In this document: positions 25,060-32,803 of the stretch, in pieces
How the letters are laid out: every line of letters starts with the position of its first letter
Numbering within the stretch: position 1 is the stretch's first letter
From: Pseudomonadota bacterium
GTDB lineage: Bacteria > Pseudomonadota > Gammaproteobacteria > Burkholderiales > Rhodocyclaceae
Length of the DNA: 64,000 bases
Direction of reading: 5' to 3'
Assembly (NCBI GenBank): GCA_018240785.1
Contig: JAFEFC010000004.1
Span: 27,003 to 91,002 of the forward strand
Made by a program: the position numbers and the translations under genes
Notes under the pieces: model-generated
The model's database searches: none
Seen by the model: the letters and a program-made list of their open reading frames with translations, nothing else
What the model was told of the DNA's origin: nothing

Positions 25060-26690
25060 CCCAGTTCCTGATCGCCAACATGGCGCCGGTGATGTTCGCG
25101 GCACTCGTGTTCTTCCTGTTGCTGGGTTTCCCGGTGGCGTTCGCGCTCGCCGCCAATGGCATCCTGTTCGGCCTCGTCGGCATCGAGCTCGGCCTGCTCA
25201 GCCCGGCGCTGTTCCAGGCCCTGCCGGAGCGCATCTTCGGCATCATGGCCAACGACACGCTGCTGGCCATCCCGTTCTTCACCTTCATGGGGCTGATCCT
25301 CGAGCGCAGCGGCATGGCCGAGGACCTGCTCGACACGATCGGCCAGCTCTTCGGGCCGATCCGCGGCGGCCTCGCCTATGCGGTGATCTTCGTCGGCGCA
25401 TTGCTGGCGGCAACCACCGGCGTGGTGGCGGCTTCGGTGATCTCCATGGGGCTCATCTCGCTGCCGATCATGATGCGCTACGGCTACGACCACCGCATCG
25501 CCTCCGGCGTGATCGCGGCCTCGGGCACGCTGGCGCAGATCATCCCGCCCTCGCTGGTGCTGATCGTGCTTGCGGACCAGTTGGGCCGCTCGGTCGGTGA
25601 CATGTATCAGGGCGCGCTGCTGCCCGGCCTGGTGCTGACAGGCCTGTACGTAGGCTACATCCTGCTGGTCACCATCTTCTGGCCGAAAGCGGCGCCCGCG
25701 ATGCCGCCTGAGGCAAGGACGATCCGCGAAGTCGATGGCGCCAGCGGCCTGCGCTCGCTTGGCGTGCTGCTGGTGCTGTCGGTCGGCGTGGCCTGGCTGT
25801 TTGCGCAGTGGTTTGGCGCAGGCAAGGCCAAGGACGAGGTCATCGTGATCGGTGCGCTGGTGGCGATCGGCTTCGCCTTCGTCGCCGCGATCATCAACCG
25901 CGTGACCGGCATGGGCCTGCTGTCGAGGATGGCCGAGCGTGTCACCTTTGTGCTGATCCCGCCCCTCGGCCTGATCTTCCTCGTGCTGGGTACGATCTTC
26001 ATCGGCGTCGCGACCCCGACCGAAGGGGGTGCGATGGGTGCCGTCGGCGCCGTGCTGATGGCATTGTCGCGCAAGCGCCTGTCGTTGGGCTTGCTCAGGC
26101 AGGCGATGGACTCCACGACCAAGCTGTCGTGCTTCGTGGTGTTCATCCTGATCGGCTCCACCGTCTTCGGTCTCACCTTCCGCGGCGTCAATGGCGACCT
26201 GTGGGTGGAACACCTGCTGATCTCCATGCCAGGCGGCCAGACCGGCTTCCTGATCGCGGTGAACATCCTCGTTTTCCTGCTCGCCTTCTTCCTCGATTTC
26301 TTCGAGCTTGCGTTCATCATCGTGCCGCTGCTGGCACCGGTGGCGGACAAGCTGGGGATCGACCTGATCTGGTTCGGCGTGCTGCTGGCGGTGAACATGC
26401 AGACTTCCTTCATGCACCCGCCGTTCGGCTTCGCGCTGTTCTTCCTGCGCTCGGTGGCGCCGCCCAAGGTCAAGACCACGGAGATCTACTGGGGCGCCGT
26501 GCCTTTCGTGATCATCCAGATCATCATGGTCGCGCTGATCATCATGTTCCCCAACCTGATCTCGCACGAGGTTGCCAAGGGTGGGGGCAAGCCGGCCGAG
26601 CTCCAGCTCGAGCTGCAGTTGCAGCAGGGGGGTGGAGGCGGTGACGGGGGCACGCCCGACCTGCTGCAGCAATTGCAGGGGCAGAAATGA
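25056..26690 (+). CDS. TRAP transporter large permease (DctM type)
   Basis: This 544-residue inner-membrane protein has about 12 hydrophobic segments and is the translocating subunit of a TRAP transporter. It uses the sodium gradient to import organic acids delivered by the binding protein. Typical DctM segments include PFFTFMGLILERSGMAEDLLDTI, GALLAATTGVVAASVISMG and the QIIPPSLVLIVLAD motif. It is longer than usual (about 430) owing to a central linker around residues 225-300 and a C-terminal tail rich in Gly, Gln and Leu after residue 505 (for example LQLELQLQQGGGGGDGG). It overlaps the small permease gene by 4 bases. A strong terminator follows at 26739. Confidence 0.93.
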   Translation: MTQFLIANMAPVMFAALVFFLLLGFPVAFALAANGILFGLVGIELGLLSPALFQALPERIFGIMANDTLLAIPFFTFMGLILERSGMAEDLLDTIGQLFGPIRGGLAYAVIFVGALLAATTGVVAASVISMGLISLPIMMRYGYDHRIASGVIAASGTLAQIIPPSLVLIVLADQLGRSVGDMYQGALLPGLVLTGLYVGYILLVTIFWPKAAPAMPPEARTIREVDGASGLRSLGVLLVLSVGVAWLFAQWFGAGKAKDEVIVIGALVAIGFAFVAAIINRVTGMGLLSRMAERVTFVLIPPLGLIFLVLGTIFIGVATPTEGGAMGAVGAVLMALSRKRLSLGLLRQAMDSTTKLSCFVVFILIGSTVFGLTFRGVNGDLWVEHLLISMPGGQTGFLIAVNILVFLLAFFLDFFELAFIIVPLLAPVADKLGIDLIWFGVLLAVNMQTSFMHPPFGFALFFLRSVAPPKVKTTEIYWGAVPFVIIQIIMVALIIMFPNLISHEVAKGGGKPAELQLELQLQQGGGGGDGGTPDLLQQLQGQK

Positions 26691-26738
26691 CCCAGACCGG
26701 CCGGTACTTCGGTGCCGGCCGGAGGCAGGAACGAAAAG

Positions 26739-26766
26739 AAACCGCACCGAAGTGCGGTTTTTTTTT
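26739..26766. terminator. Strong bidirectional terminator between the TRAP permease and binding-protein genes
   Basis: A perfect nine-pair stem aaaccgcac/gtgcggttt with a cgaa tetraloop is followed by six more T on the plus strand. On the minus strand the stem is followed by a T-rich run (complement of acgaaaag). It lies 48 bases after dctM and 27 bases beyond the end of the convergent takP-like gene, so it can end transcripts from both sides. Confidence 0.92.
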
Positions 26767-26773
26767 GGCAGCC

Positions 26774-26803
26774 GTGCTTAACGCTGCGGTGCTTAACGCT
26801 GCG
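26774..26803. repeat. 15-base tandem duplication across the binding-protein stop codon
   Basis: Two perfect adjacent copies of gtgcttaacgctgcg (26774-26788 and 26789-26803) span the stop codon of the TRAP binding-protein gene. The inner copy holds the functional TAA (minus strand) and the outer copy repeats it just downstream. It looks like a recent slippage duplication and does not change the protein. Confidence 0.9.
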
Positions 26804-27944
26804 TTTGCACGAAGCGGTCCATGCTGGCTTCCGCGACGCTGAACCAGGCGTTCTCAGTTTTGCGGTACTTGTCGTAGGCGGCGAAGATCTTGGCGAAGGC
26901 CGGATTCTTGCCGGACTCCTCGTTGTAGAACTCGAATGCCGCCTTGTAGGCAGCTTTCAACACGTCGTCCGGAAAGGCGTGCAGCTTGGCACCGTTCGAC
27001 AGTAGCCGGGCGAGGGCCTGCGGGTTCTTGTCGTCGTACGAGGACATCATCGTCACGTTGGCTTCGTGCGCCGCCGCGCGGAACGCCGACTGGTAGATCT
27101 TGGGCAGCTTGTCCCATTCGGCCTTATTGACGAAGAAATGGATCGCCGGGCCCGGCTCCCACCAGCCCGGGTAATAGTAGTTCGGCGCGACCTTGTAGAA
27201 GCCAAGCTTCTCGTCGTCGTACGGACCCACCCACTCGGCGGCATCGATGGTGCCCTTTTCCAGCGAGGGGTAGATGTCACCGCCCGCGATCTGCTGCGGG
27301 ATTGCGCCGATGCGCGCGAACACCTCTCCTCCGAGGCCGGCGATGCGCATCTTCAGGCCTTTTACGTCGTCCAGCGATTTCACCGGGTTGCGGAACCAGC
27401 CGCCCATCTGCACGCCGGTGTTGCCGCCGGCGAAGGACACCACGTTGTAGTTGCTGTAGAACTCGTCGAGCAAGGCCTGGCCGCCGCCGAACTGCAGCCA
27501 TGCGTTCATCTGCCTGGCATTGAGGCCGAAGGGCACCGAGGTGCCGAAGCCGAAGGTCTTGTCCTTGCCCACGTAGTAGTACGAGCAGGTGTGGCAGGCT
27601 TCAACGGTGCCTTGCTGCACCGCGTCGAGCGCCTGCAGGCCGGGAACGATCTCCCCGCCGGGGAACACGCGGATGTCGAACTTGCCGTCCGTCATCTCGC
27701 GCAGGCGGTTCGCCAATGTCTCCGCACCGCCGAAGATGGTGTCGAGGCTCTTGGGGAAGCTGGACGTGATGCGCCACTTGACTTCCGGCAGGCCGGTGTG
27801 GACCGCTGGTGCTCCTGCGGGGGCGCCCGCCGGAGGCGCGGCGGGAGCGGCGGCTTGTTCCGTCTTGCCGCAGGCGGCAAGGCCCACGGCCGCTCCGGCT
27901 GCCAATCCAGCGCCGGCTTTCTTCAGAAATGAGCGACGTTCCAC
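26793..27944 (-). CDS. TRAP transporter solute-binding protein, TakP-like
   Basis: This 383-residue protein is the extracytoplasmic receptor of the TRAP system. The N-terminus has a twin-arginine-like start (ERRSFLKKAGAG) and then a lipobox-like LAAC at residues about 22-25, so it may be exported by Tat and lipid-anchored. An Ala/Pro/Gly linker follows. The core begins WRITSSFPKSLDTIFGGAE and includes GVQMGGWFRNPVKSLDDVKGLKMRI, with the carboxylate-binding arginine, and DAAEWVGPYDDEKLGFYK. These match the alpha-keto-acid binder TakP of Rhodobacter. Unusually it is encoded convergently to the dctQM genes rather than upstream of them. Substrate is inferred as an alpha-keto acid such as pyruvate. 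Confidence 0.9.
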   Translation of the reverse strand: MERRSFLKKAGAGLAAGAAVGLAACGKTEQAAAPAAPPAGAPAGAPAVHTGLPEVKWRITSSFPKSLDTIFGGAETLANRLREMTDGKFDIRVFPGGEIVPGLQALDAVQQGTVEACHTCSYYYVGKDKTFGFGTSVPFGLNARQMNAWLQFGGGQALLDEFYSNYNVVSFAGGNTGVQMGGWFRNPVKSLDDVKGLKMRIAGLGGEVFARIGAIPQQIAGGDIYPSLEKGTIDAAEWVGPYDDEKLGFYKVAPNYYYPGWWEPGPAIHFFVNKAEWDKLPKIYQSAFRAAAHEANVTMMSSYDDKNPQALARLLSNGAKLHAFPDDVLKAAYKAAFEFYNEESGKNPAFAKIFAAYDKYRKTENAWFSVAEASMDRFVQTQR

Positions 27945-28021
27945 GTTGTCTCCTAGTCGTGGTTGAGGGATGAATACATCAGCGAATGATTATAGACACG
28001 GCAATCAGACCGGTGCTCACG

Positions 28022-28044
28022 GAAAACCCCAGCCCCGCAGGGGC
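28022..28044 (-). terminator. Weak terminator-like hairpin after pmbA
   Basis: On the minus strand gcccc-tgc-ggggc is followed by a short G run and then TTTT, four bases beyond the pmbA stop. The stem is short, so termination efficiency is doubtful. Confidence 0.35.
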
Positions 28045-28047
28045 AGG

Positions 28048-29388
28048 TCAGCGGCCGGCGACCTTCATGCGTTCGATGAGCAGCGAGCCGCAATGCTTGG
28101 CGCCGCGCGGCAGGGCATCGTTGCCGACGGCGACGATGCCGTGGAACATGTCGCGCAGGTTGCCGGCAATGGTGATCTCTTCCACCGCGTGCTTGATGCG
28201 GCCCTTTTCAATCCAGAAGCCTGCCGCACCGCGCGAGTAGTCCCCCGTGACGTAATTCACGCCGTGACCCAGCAGTTCGGTGACGAGCAGGCCGCGGTCC
28301 ATCCTGCGCATCAGCGCCGGCAGGTCGTCGTCGCCTGACTTCACGCGCAGGTTGTGCGAGCCGCCGGCGTTGCCGGTGGTCTGCATGCCCAGCTTGCGGG
28401 CCGAGTAGGCCGACAGGAAGTAGCCCTGCAGCACGCCGTCGGTCACCACCTCGCGGTCGTGGGTCGCCACGCCCTCGTTGTCGAAGGGGCTGGAGCCGAA
28501 TGCCTTCTTCAGGTGCGGCCGCTCGGAGATGCTGACGACCGGCGAGAACACCGGCTGGCCAAGGCTGTCCAGCAGGAAGCTGGACTTGCGGTACAGGGAG
28601 CCGCCGCTGACCGCCTGCACGAAATTGCCGATCAGCGCGACCGCCAGCGGCGCCTCGAAGATCACCGGCACCTCGCAGGTGCGGATCTTCTTCGCGCCCA
28701 GGCGCGCCAGTGCGCGCTCGCCGGCGATGCGGCCGATGTCCTCGGCCGACATCAGCTCGGCCGCGTCGCGGCGCGAGTCGTACCAGTATTCCCGCTGCAT
28801 GGCGTCGCCCTCGCCGGCGATCACCGAGCACGACAGGCCATGCCGGCTGCTGGCGTAGCCGCCGATGAAGCCGTGGCTGTTGGCCGACACGAAGTGCGCC
28901 TGCTGGATCGAGGTGCTGGCGCCTTCCGAGTTGGTGATCTTGGGGCTCACCGCGAACGCGGCCTCCTCGCAGCGGCGCGCCAGCGCAATGGCGTCATCCA
29001 CCTCGATATCCCACGGATGGAACAGGTCGAGGTCCGGGCAGTCCTTCGCCATCAGCGCAGCGTCCGCAAGCCCCGCGCACGGGTCGGGCGCGGTGAAGCG
29101 CGCGATCGACAGCGCGGCATCCACGGTCGCCTTGAGCGCGGCCTTCGAAAAGTCCGACGTGCTCGCGTAACCGCGCTGCTGGCCCAGATAGACGGTAACG
29201 CCGACGCCCTTGTCGCGGTTGTATTCGATGGTGTCGACCTCAGCCTTGCGTATCGACACCGATTGCCCGAAACCTTCCGACACGTCGGTGGCGCATGCGG
29301 AGGCGCCGCGCTTCTTCGCGTACTTGAGGATGTCGGTGGCGATCTCGCGCAACTGCGCCTGGGAGAAGGAAAAGCCTTGTTCGGACAT
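28048..29388 (-). CDS. pmbA: Metalloprotease PmbA (TldE)
   Basis: PmbA/TldE is the non-catalytic partner of the TldD protease; together they degrade unfolded peptides and mature modified peptides such as microcins. The 446-residue product has the normal length. It shows the family segments GFGQSVSIRKAEVDTIEYNRDKGVGVTVYLG near the N-terminus, LGAKKIRTCEVPVIFEAPLAVALIGNF in the middle and GVNYVTGDYSRGAAGFWIEKG near the C-terminus. It lacks the HExxxH zinc motif of TldD, as expected. tldD is not in the window. The ATG at 29388 (MSEQGFSF) is preferred over one 21 bases upstream. It is divergent from darP. Confidence 0.95.
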   Translation of the reverse strand: MSEQGFSFSQAQLREIATDILKYAKKRGASACATDVSEGFGQSVSIRKAEVDTIEYNRDKGVGVTVYLGQQRGYASTSDFSKAALKATVDAALSIARFTAPDPCAGLADAALMAKDCPDLDLFHPWDIEVDDAIALARRCEEAAFAVSPKITNSEGASTSIQQAHFVSANSHGFIGGYASSRHGLSCSVIAGEGDAMQREYWYDSRRDAAELMSAEDIGRIAGERALARLGAKKIRTCEVPVIFEAPLAVALIGNFVQAVSGGSLYRKSSFLLDSLGQPVFSPVVSISERPHLKKAFGSSPFDNEGVATHDREVVTDGVLQGYFLSAYSARKLGMQTTGNAGGSHNLRVKSGDDDLPALMRRMDRGLLVTELLGHGVNYVTGDYSRGAAGFWIEKGRIKHAVEEITIAGNLRDMFHGIVAVGNDALPRGAKHCGSLLIERMKVAGR

Positions 29389-29413
29389 GGACGGGAGCGG
29401 GTGGGGCAAGGGC

Positions 29414-29419
29414 TATAAT
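29414..29419 (+). promoter_or_regulatory. -10 element of the darP-mog operon
   Basis: A perfect TATAAT stands 34 bases before the darP ATG in the narrow divergent spacer with pmbA. No good -35 hexamer is found 16-18 bases upstream, where the sequence is acgggagcgg, so the promoter may rely on the perfect -10 alone. Confidence 0.5.
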
Positions 29420-29452
29420 CTTAACCCGTTCCCGCCAGCCCTCTACTTCGTG

Positions 29453-30052
29453 ATGCATTCCGATTCGCGCCGCCGCCATTCCGACCCTGCCGACGAACCG
29501 CCCGAGCCGCCAAGCAAGAGCAGCCTGAAGCGCGAGATGCATGCTTTGCAGGATCTCGGCGAGCAACTCGTCGCGCTCTCTGCCGAGCGGCTCAAGAAGG
29601 TACCGCTGCCCGAATCCCTCTACGAAGCCATCCGCGACGCGCAGCGCTTCAAGATGGAGGCGCGCCGGCGCCAGATGCAGTACATCGGCAAGCTGATGCG
29701 CAATATCGACCCCGGGCCCATCCAGGCCCAGCTCGACATCTTCAACGGCAACTCCGCGGCCGAAGTGGCGAAGATGCACCGCCTCGAGCGCCTGCGCAAC
29801 GAACTGCTGGAGGACGAGAAGGCGATCGGCGCCATTGCCGAGGCCTGGCCCGATGCCGACCTGCAATACCTGCGCACGCTGCGCCGCAACGCGCTGAAGG
29901 AGCGCGAGGCGGGCAAGCCGCCCAAATCCTTTCGCGAGATCTTCCGCGTGCTGCGCGAACTGGAGGAGGCCGCGGCGCCACGGGAGGACGTTGCGGCAGG
30001 CGACGAGGAAGCCGACGGCGCGGACATCGAGCGCAGCCGGGAGCAACCATGA
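29453..30052 (+). CDS. darP: Ribosome assembly factor DarP (YjgA, DUF615)
   Basis: DarP associates with late 50S ribosomal precursors and helps fold 23S rRNA. The 199-residue product is all-helical and highly charged. The family core runs from SKSSLKREMHALQDLGEQLV near residue 22 to KSFREIFRVLRELEE near residue 165, including RQMQYIGKLMRNIDPGPI. The acidic C-terminal tail (EEADGADIER) is a local feature. The ATG at 29453 is the family start. The stop overlaps the mog start in ATGA, so the two genes are translationally coupled. pmbA next to darP (yjgA) is the arrangement in E. coli too. Confidence 0.94.
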   Translation: MHSDSRRRHSDPADEPPEPPSKSSLKREMHALQDLGEQLVALSAERLKKVPLPESLYEAIRDAQRFKMEARRRQMQYIGKLMRNIDPGPIQAQLDIFNGNSAAEVAKMHRLERLRNELLEDEKAIGAIAEAWPDADLQYLRTLRRNALKEREAGKPPKSFREIFRVLRELEEAAAPREDVAAGDEEADGADIERSREQP

Positions 30053-30639
30053 GTGAACACCTCCGCATCGGCCTGGTGTCGATCAGCGACCGCGCCTCGG
30101 ACGGGCGCTATGAAGACCAGGGCATTCCCGCGCTGAAGGACTGGCTCGGCAAGGCGCTGACCTCTCCCTGGAGCGCAGAGGCGCGGCTGATCCCCGACGA
30201 GCGCCCGCTGATCGAGCGGACGCTGATCGAACTGGCGGACGATGCGGGCTGCTCGCTGATCCTCACCACTGGTGGCACCGGGCCGGCGCCGCGCGACGTC
30301 ACCCCCGAAGCCACGCTGGCGGTGGGCGACAAGGAGATGCCCGGCTTCGGGGAGGAGATGCGCCGCATCAGCCTGAATTTCGTGCCGACGGCGATCCTGT
30401 CGCGCCAGGTGGCGGTGATCCGCGGCAAGAGCCTCATCGTCAATCTGCCCGGCCAGCCCAAGTCCATCCGCGAGACCCTCGAAGGGGTGCGCGCCGCCGA
30501 CGGCAGCGTGCGCCATGTGGGCATCTTCGCCGCCGTCCCCTACTGCGTCGACCTGATCGGCGGGCCCTACATCGAGACGGACGATGCGGTGATCAAGGCC
30601 TTCCGGCCGAAGAGCGCCATCCGCCCCAGGCAGGCCTGA
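30049..30639 (+). CDS. mog: Molybdopterin adenylyltransferase (Mog type)
   Basis: Mog adenylates molybdopterin before molybdate insertion by MoeA. The 196-residue protein has the MoCF fold with LILTTGGTGPAPRDVTPEAT near residue 80, the KEMPGFGEEMRRISL segment and VNLPGQPKSIRETLEGV near residue 140. Length matches Mog/MogA rather than the shorter MoaB. The first residues IGLVSISDRASDGRYEDQGIPAL are typical of Mog. It overlaps darP by 4 bases. Together with moeA at the start of the window and the molybdoenzyme MsrP about 1.7 kb downstream, it shows an active molybdenum cofactor pathway. Confidence 0.93.
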   Translation: MSEHLRIGLVSISDRASDGRYEDQGIPALKDWLGKALTSPWSAEARLIPDERPLIERTLIELADDAGCSLILTTGGTGPAPRDVTPEATLAVGDKEMPGFGEEMRRISLNFVPTAILSRQVAVIRGKSLIVNLPGQPKSIRETLEGVRAADGSVRHVGIFAAVPYCVDLIGGPYIETDDAVIKAFRPKSAIRPRQA

Positions 30640-30660
30640 GCCGGGCGCGCCGGCCGCGCC

Positions 30661-31347
30661 TCACTTGCCGGTCGGCACGATGCGGATCACGCGGCCCTTG
30701 TAGGCCGGCACCGGCGGCGGCACCGCTTGCTGCCGGCGCCGTTCCAGTTCGCGCCACCAGGCGCGCAGGATCAGCAGCCACGCCAGCGCGAAGGCGTACA
30801 GCATCGGCTCGCGCACGTCGGCCTTCACCAGCCACCAGTAATGGACCACGCCCAGGATGGCGATCCCATACACGGAGCGGTGCAGCGCCTGCCACTTGCG
30901 CCCGCCCAGGCGGCGGATGGACCAGGCGTTGGAGGTGAGCGCCAGCGGCGTCATCAGCACCAGCGCGGCGAAGCCCACGGTGATGAAGGGGCGCTTCAGG
31001 ATGTCGTGTGCAATCGCCGTCCAGTCGAAGAACTGGTCCAGCCACACATAGGTCGTCAGGTGCGCACAGCCGTAGGCGAAGGCGAACAGGCCCAGCATGC
31101 GGCGCAGGCGCAGCAGCCAGTTGAGGCCGGTGAAGCGGCGTAGCGGCGTGACGCACAGCGTGATCAGCAGGAAGCGCAGCGTCCAGTCACCGCTGGCGCG
31201 GGTGATGGTCTCGATCGGGTTGGCGCCCAGGGTGTCGTCCTGCCAGCCAAGCGCGAGGCGCAGCGCCGGCATCAGGCAGAGGGCGAAGAGGGCAGCCTTG
31301 ATCGACGCGATCTGCGTCCGGCTGGGCATTTGCAGCATGTTCATCAT
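30661..31347 (-). CDS. msrQ: MsrQ, haem-binding membrane subunit of the MsrPQ methionine sulfoxide reductase
   Basis: MsrQ passes electrons from the respiratory chain to periplasmic MsrP. The 228-residue protein has about six membrane helices. The conserved haem-ligand histidines lie in FAYGCAHLTTYVWLD (about residue 94) and ALHRSVYGIAILGVVHYWW (about 155-170). The family motif LGANPIETITRASGDWTLRFL is near residue 40. The start is one of the first two methionines. It follows msrP by 23 bases on the same strand, forming the msrPQ operon that repairs oxidised methionines in envelope proteins. Confidence 0.95.
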   Translation of the reverse strand: MMNMLQMPSRTQIASIKAALFALCLMPALRLALGWQDDTLGANPIETITRASGDWTLRFLLITLCVTPLRRFTGLNWLLRLRRMLGLFAFAYGCAHLTTYVWLDQFFDWTAIAHDILKRPFITVGFAALVLMTPLALTSNAWSIRRLGGRKWQALHRSVYGIAILGVVHYWWLVKADVREPMLYAFALAWLLILRAWWRELERRRQQAVPPPVPAYKGRVIRIVPTGK

Positions 31348-31370
31348 TGCGTCGGGGCTCAGAGTCGGGC

Positions 31371-32318
31371 TCAGAAATTGGCGCGCAGATCCATGCCCTG
31401 GTAGAGGCTGGCGACCTGCTCGGCGTAACCATTGAACATCAGCGTCGGCCGCTTGCGGAACTCGCCGATGCGCCGCTCGGTGGCCTGGCTCCAGCGCGGG
31501 TGGTCAACCTGCGGGTTCACATTCGAGTAGAAGCCGTACTCATGCTTTGCCGCCTTGTTCCAGGCGGTGGCGGGCTGCTTGTCGGTCAGGCGGATGGTGA
31601 CGATGGATTTCGCGCTCTTGAAGCCGTACTTCCACGGCACCACCAGCCTTATCGGGGCGCCGTTCTGGTTCGGCAGCACCTCGCCGTAAAGGCCGACCGC
31701 CAGCAGGGTCAGCGGGTGCATCGCCTCGTCCAGGCGCAATCCCTCGGTGTACGGCCAGTCGAGCACTGGCAGGCGGCTCATCACCTTGGGGTCGTGCAAG
31801 GTGACGAATTCCACGTATCTGGCGCTGCCGAGCGGCTCGACCTGCTTGAGCAGGCTGGCGAGCGGCAAGCCGACCCAGGGAATCACCATCGACCAGCCTT
31901 CCACGCAGCGCATGCGGTAGATGCGCTCCTCGAGCGGGGCCAGGCGCAGCAGCTCGTCGATGTCGAAGGTGCGTGGTTTGCCGGCGAGACCTTCGACCCG
32001 CACTGTCCATGGGCGCGTGATCAGGCGGCCAGCGTTCTCGGCCGGATCGCTCTTGTCGGTGCCGAATTCGTAGTAGTTGTTGTAGGTGGTGACGGCCTTG
32101 TAGGGGGTCTTCTCCTCGCTGGTGCTGAACGGCGAGGCGCCGAGCGGGCCAAGCTTGGGCGCGGCCGTCACGGCCGCCTCGGCGCTCGGCAGCGCGCCAC
32201 CAAGTGCGCCGGCAGCAAGCAGCAGCCCGGCATCGCGCAGGAATCGGCGGCGCTCCTCGAACAGGGTGCGGGGGGTGATTTCGGATGGCAGGATGTCGGA
32301 AGGACGTTGGATGAGCAT
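31371..32318 (-). CDS. msrP: MsrP, periplasmic molybdenum-containing methionine sulfoxide reductase
   Basis: MsrP reduces methionine sulfoxide in periplasmic proteins using a molybdopterin centre. The 315-residue precursor has a twin-arginine signal ([23 protein letters not shown], residues about 20-42). The molybdenum-ligating cysteine is in [18 protein letters not shown] near residue 132. Further family segments are [19 protein letters not shown] and the C-terminal [16 protein letters not shown]. The start [16 protein letters not shown] is that of the family, although no clear ribosome binding site precedes it; an ATG 30 bases upstream is an alternative. msrQ follows. Its cofactor comes from the pathway represented here by mog and moeA. 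Confidence 0.95.
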   Translation of the reverse strand: MLIQRPSDILPSEITPRTLFEERRRFLRDAGLLLAAGALGGALPSAEAAVTAAPKLGPLGASPFSTSEEKTPYKAVTTYNNYYEFGTDKSDPAENAGRLITRPWTVRVEGLAGKPRTFDIDELLRLAPLEERIYRMRCVEGWSMVIPWVGLPLASLLKQVEPLGSARYVEFVTLHDPKVMSRLPVLDWPYTEGLRLDEAMHPLTLLAVGLYGEVLPNQNGAPIRLVVPWKYGFKSAKSIVTIRLTDKQPATAWNKAAKHEYGFYSNVNPQVDHPRWSQATERRIGEFRKRPTLMFNGYAEQVASLYQGMDLRANF

Positions 32319-32403
32319 GATTGCGGGGCTTGGTCGGGGTTGTTTCATCGGCAGTCGGGCAGGGGCGCCGGCGCCTCTGGGTCTGCAGCGATCTTCGGCA
32401 GCC

Positions 32404-32422
32404 GGCGCCAAGGGGTGGCGCC
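32404..32422. other. Perfect 7+7 hairpin upstream of msrP
   Basis: ggcgcca and tggcgcc form a perfect inverted repeat around a five-base centre (agggg), 86 bases before the msrP start. It could be an operator, a leader hairpin, or the end of the small-ORF transcript; no T run follows. Confidence 0.4.
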
Positions 32423-32480
32423 TGTCACGTGCGTGGCTTCTGTCGCTTGCCGGGATGTGACTCCCGCAGCGCGATTCGGT

Positions 32481-32655
32481 TCAAGGGACGGGTGGTCGAT
32501 ATACCGCTTCGGCCACTGGCAACAGCAGCTCACGTGTGGTCATGCCGGCCGGGGTCATCAGTACGCCGTCCCGCGTCATCGCCGGCGCCGTGCCGGAATG
32601 GCCGTACATGCCGGAGCAGGGCGAGCGGTGCCAGCAGCGTGCGCTCGGTATTCAT
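32481..32655 (-). other. Possible small protein gene with a frameshift, upstream of msrP
   Basis: An ATG at 32655 has a good ribosome binding site (agggagacgcacc) and opens a 41-codon frame ending at 32530 (MNTERTLLAPLALLRHVRP...). In the next frame a 42-codon stretch from 32609 to 32481 reads MYGHSGTAPAMTRDGVLMTP and so on, with strongly GC-biased third positions. Joining the first 15 codons of one to the second by a one-base shift would give a single small protein of about 57 residues. It may be a real gene with a natural or assembly frameshift, a decayed remnant, or chance. I recognise no family. Confidence 0.3.
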
Positions 32656-32761
32656 GGTGCGTCTCCCTCTGTGGGTCGTGTCCGGTGAGTACCCGGGAAC
32701 GCGTGTTCATTCCCCTTCGCCGTGGAATCCTGTGCAAAACCAGCGGGGCGGCGACTTCGGC

Positions 32762-32767
32762 TAGAAT
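32762..32767 (+). promoter_or_regulatory. -10 element of aroG
   Basis: TAGAAT lies 36 bases upstream of the aroG ATG and differs from the consensus at one base. The region where a -35 would fall (agcggggcgg) has no recognisable hexamer. Confidence 0.4.
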
Positions 32768-32803
32768 CCCTCTCTCCCCTCTGACCTAGCACAGACTGCC
32801 AGC

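Larger units (their letters stand above)
32319..32803. other. 485-base spacer between msrP and aroG
   Basis: This is the longest stretch here without a confidently called gene. From left to right it contains a hairpin at 32404-32422, a minus-strand small-ORF region at 32481-32655 with a good ribosome binding site, and the aroG promoter (-10 TAGAAT at 32762-32767). I see no RNA gene or repeat element in it. Confidence 0.7.

Noticed and set aside
24666-26747. Long minus-strand open frame opposite the TRAP permease genes
   Set aside because: The translation is dominated by His, Asp, Gln and Arg, the antisense image of hydrophobic helices; the permease reading is certain.
32345-32533. 62-codon minus-strand frame beginning MSCCCQWPKRY upstream of msrP
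   Set aside because: No ribosome binding site and no coding-like composition; it overlaps the better-supported small-ORF region.
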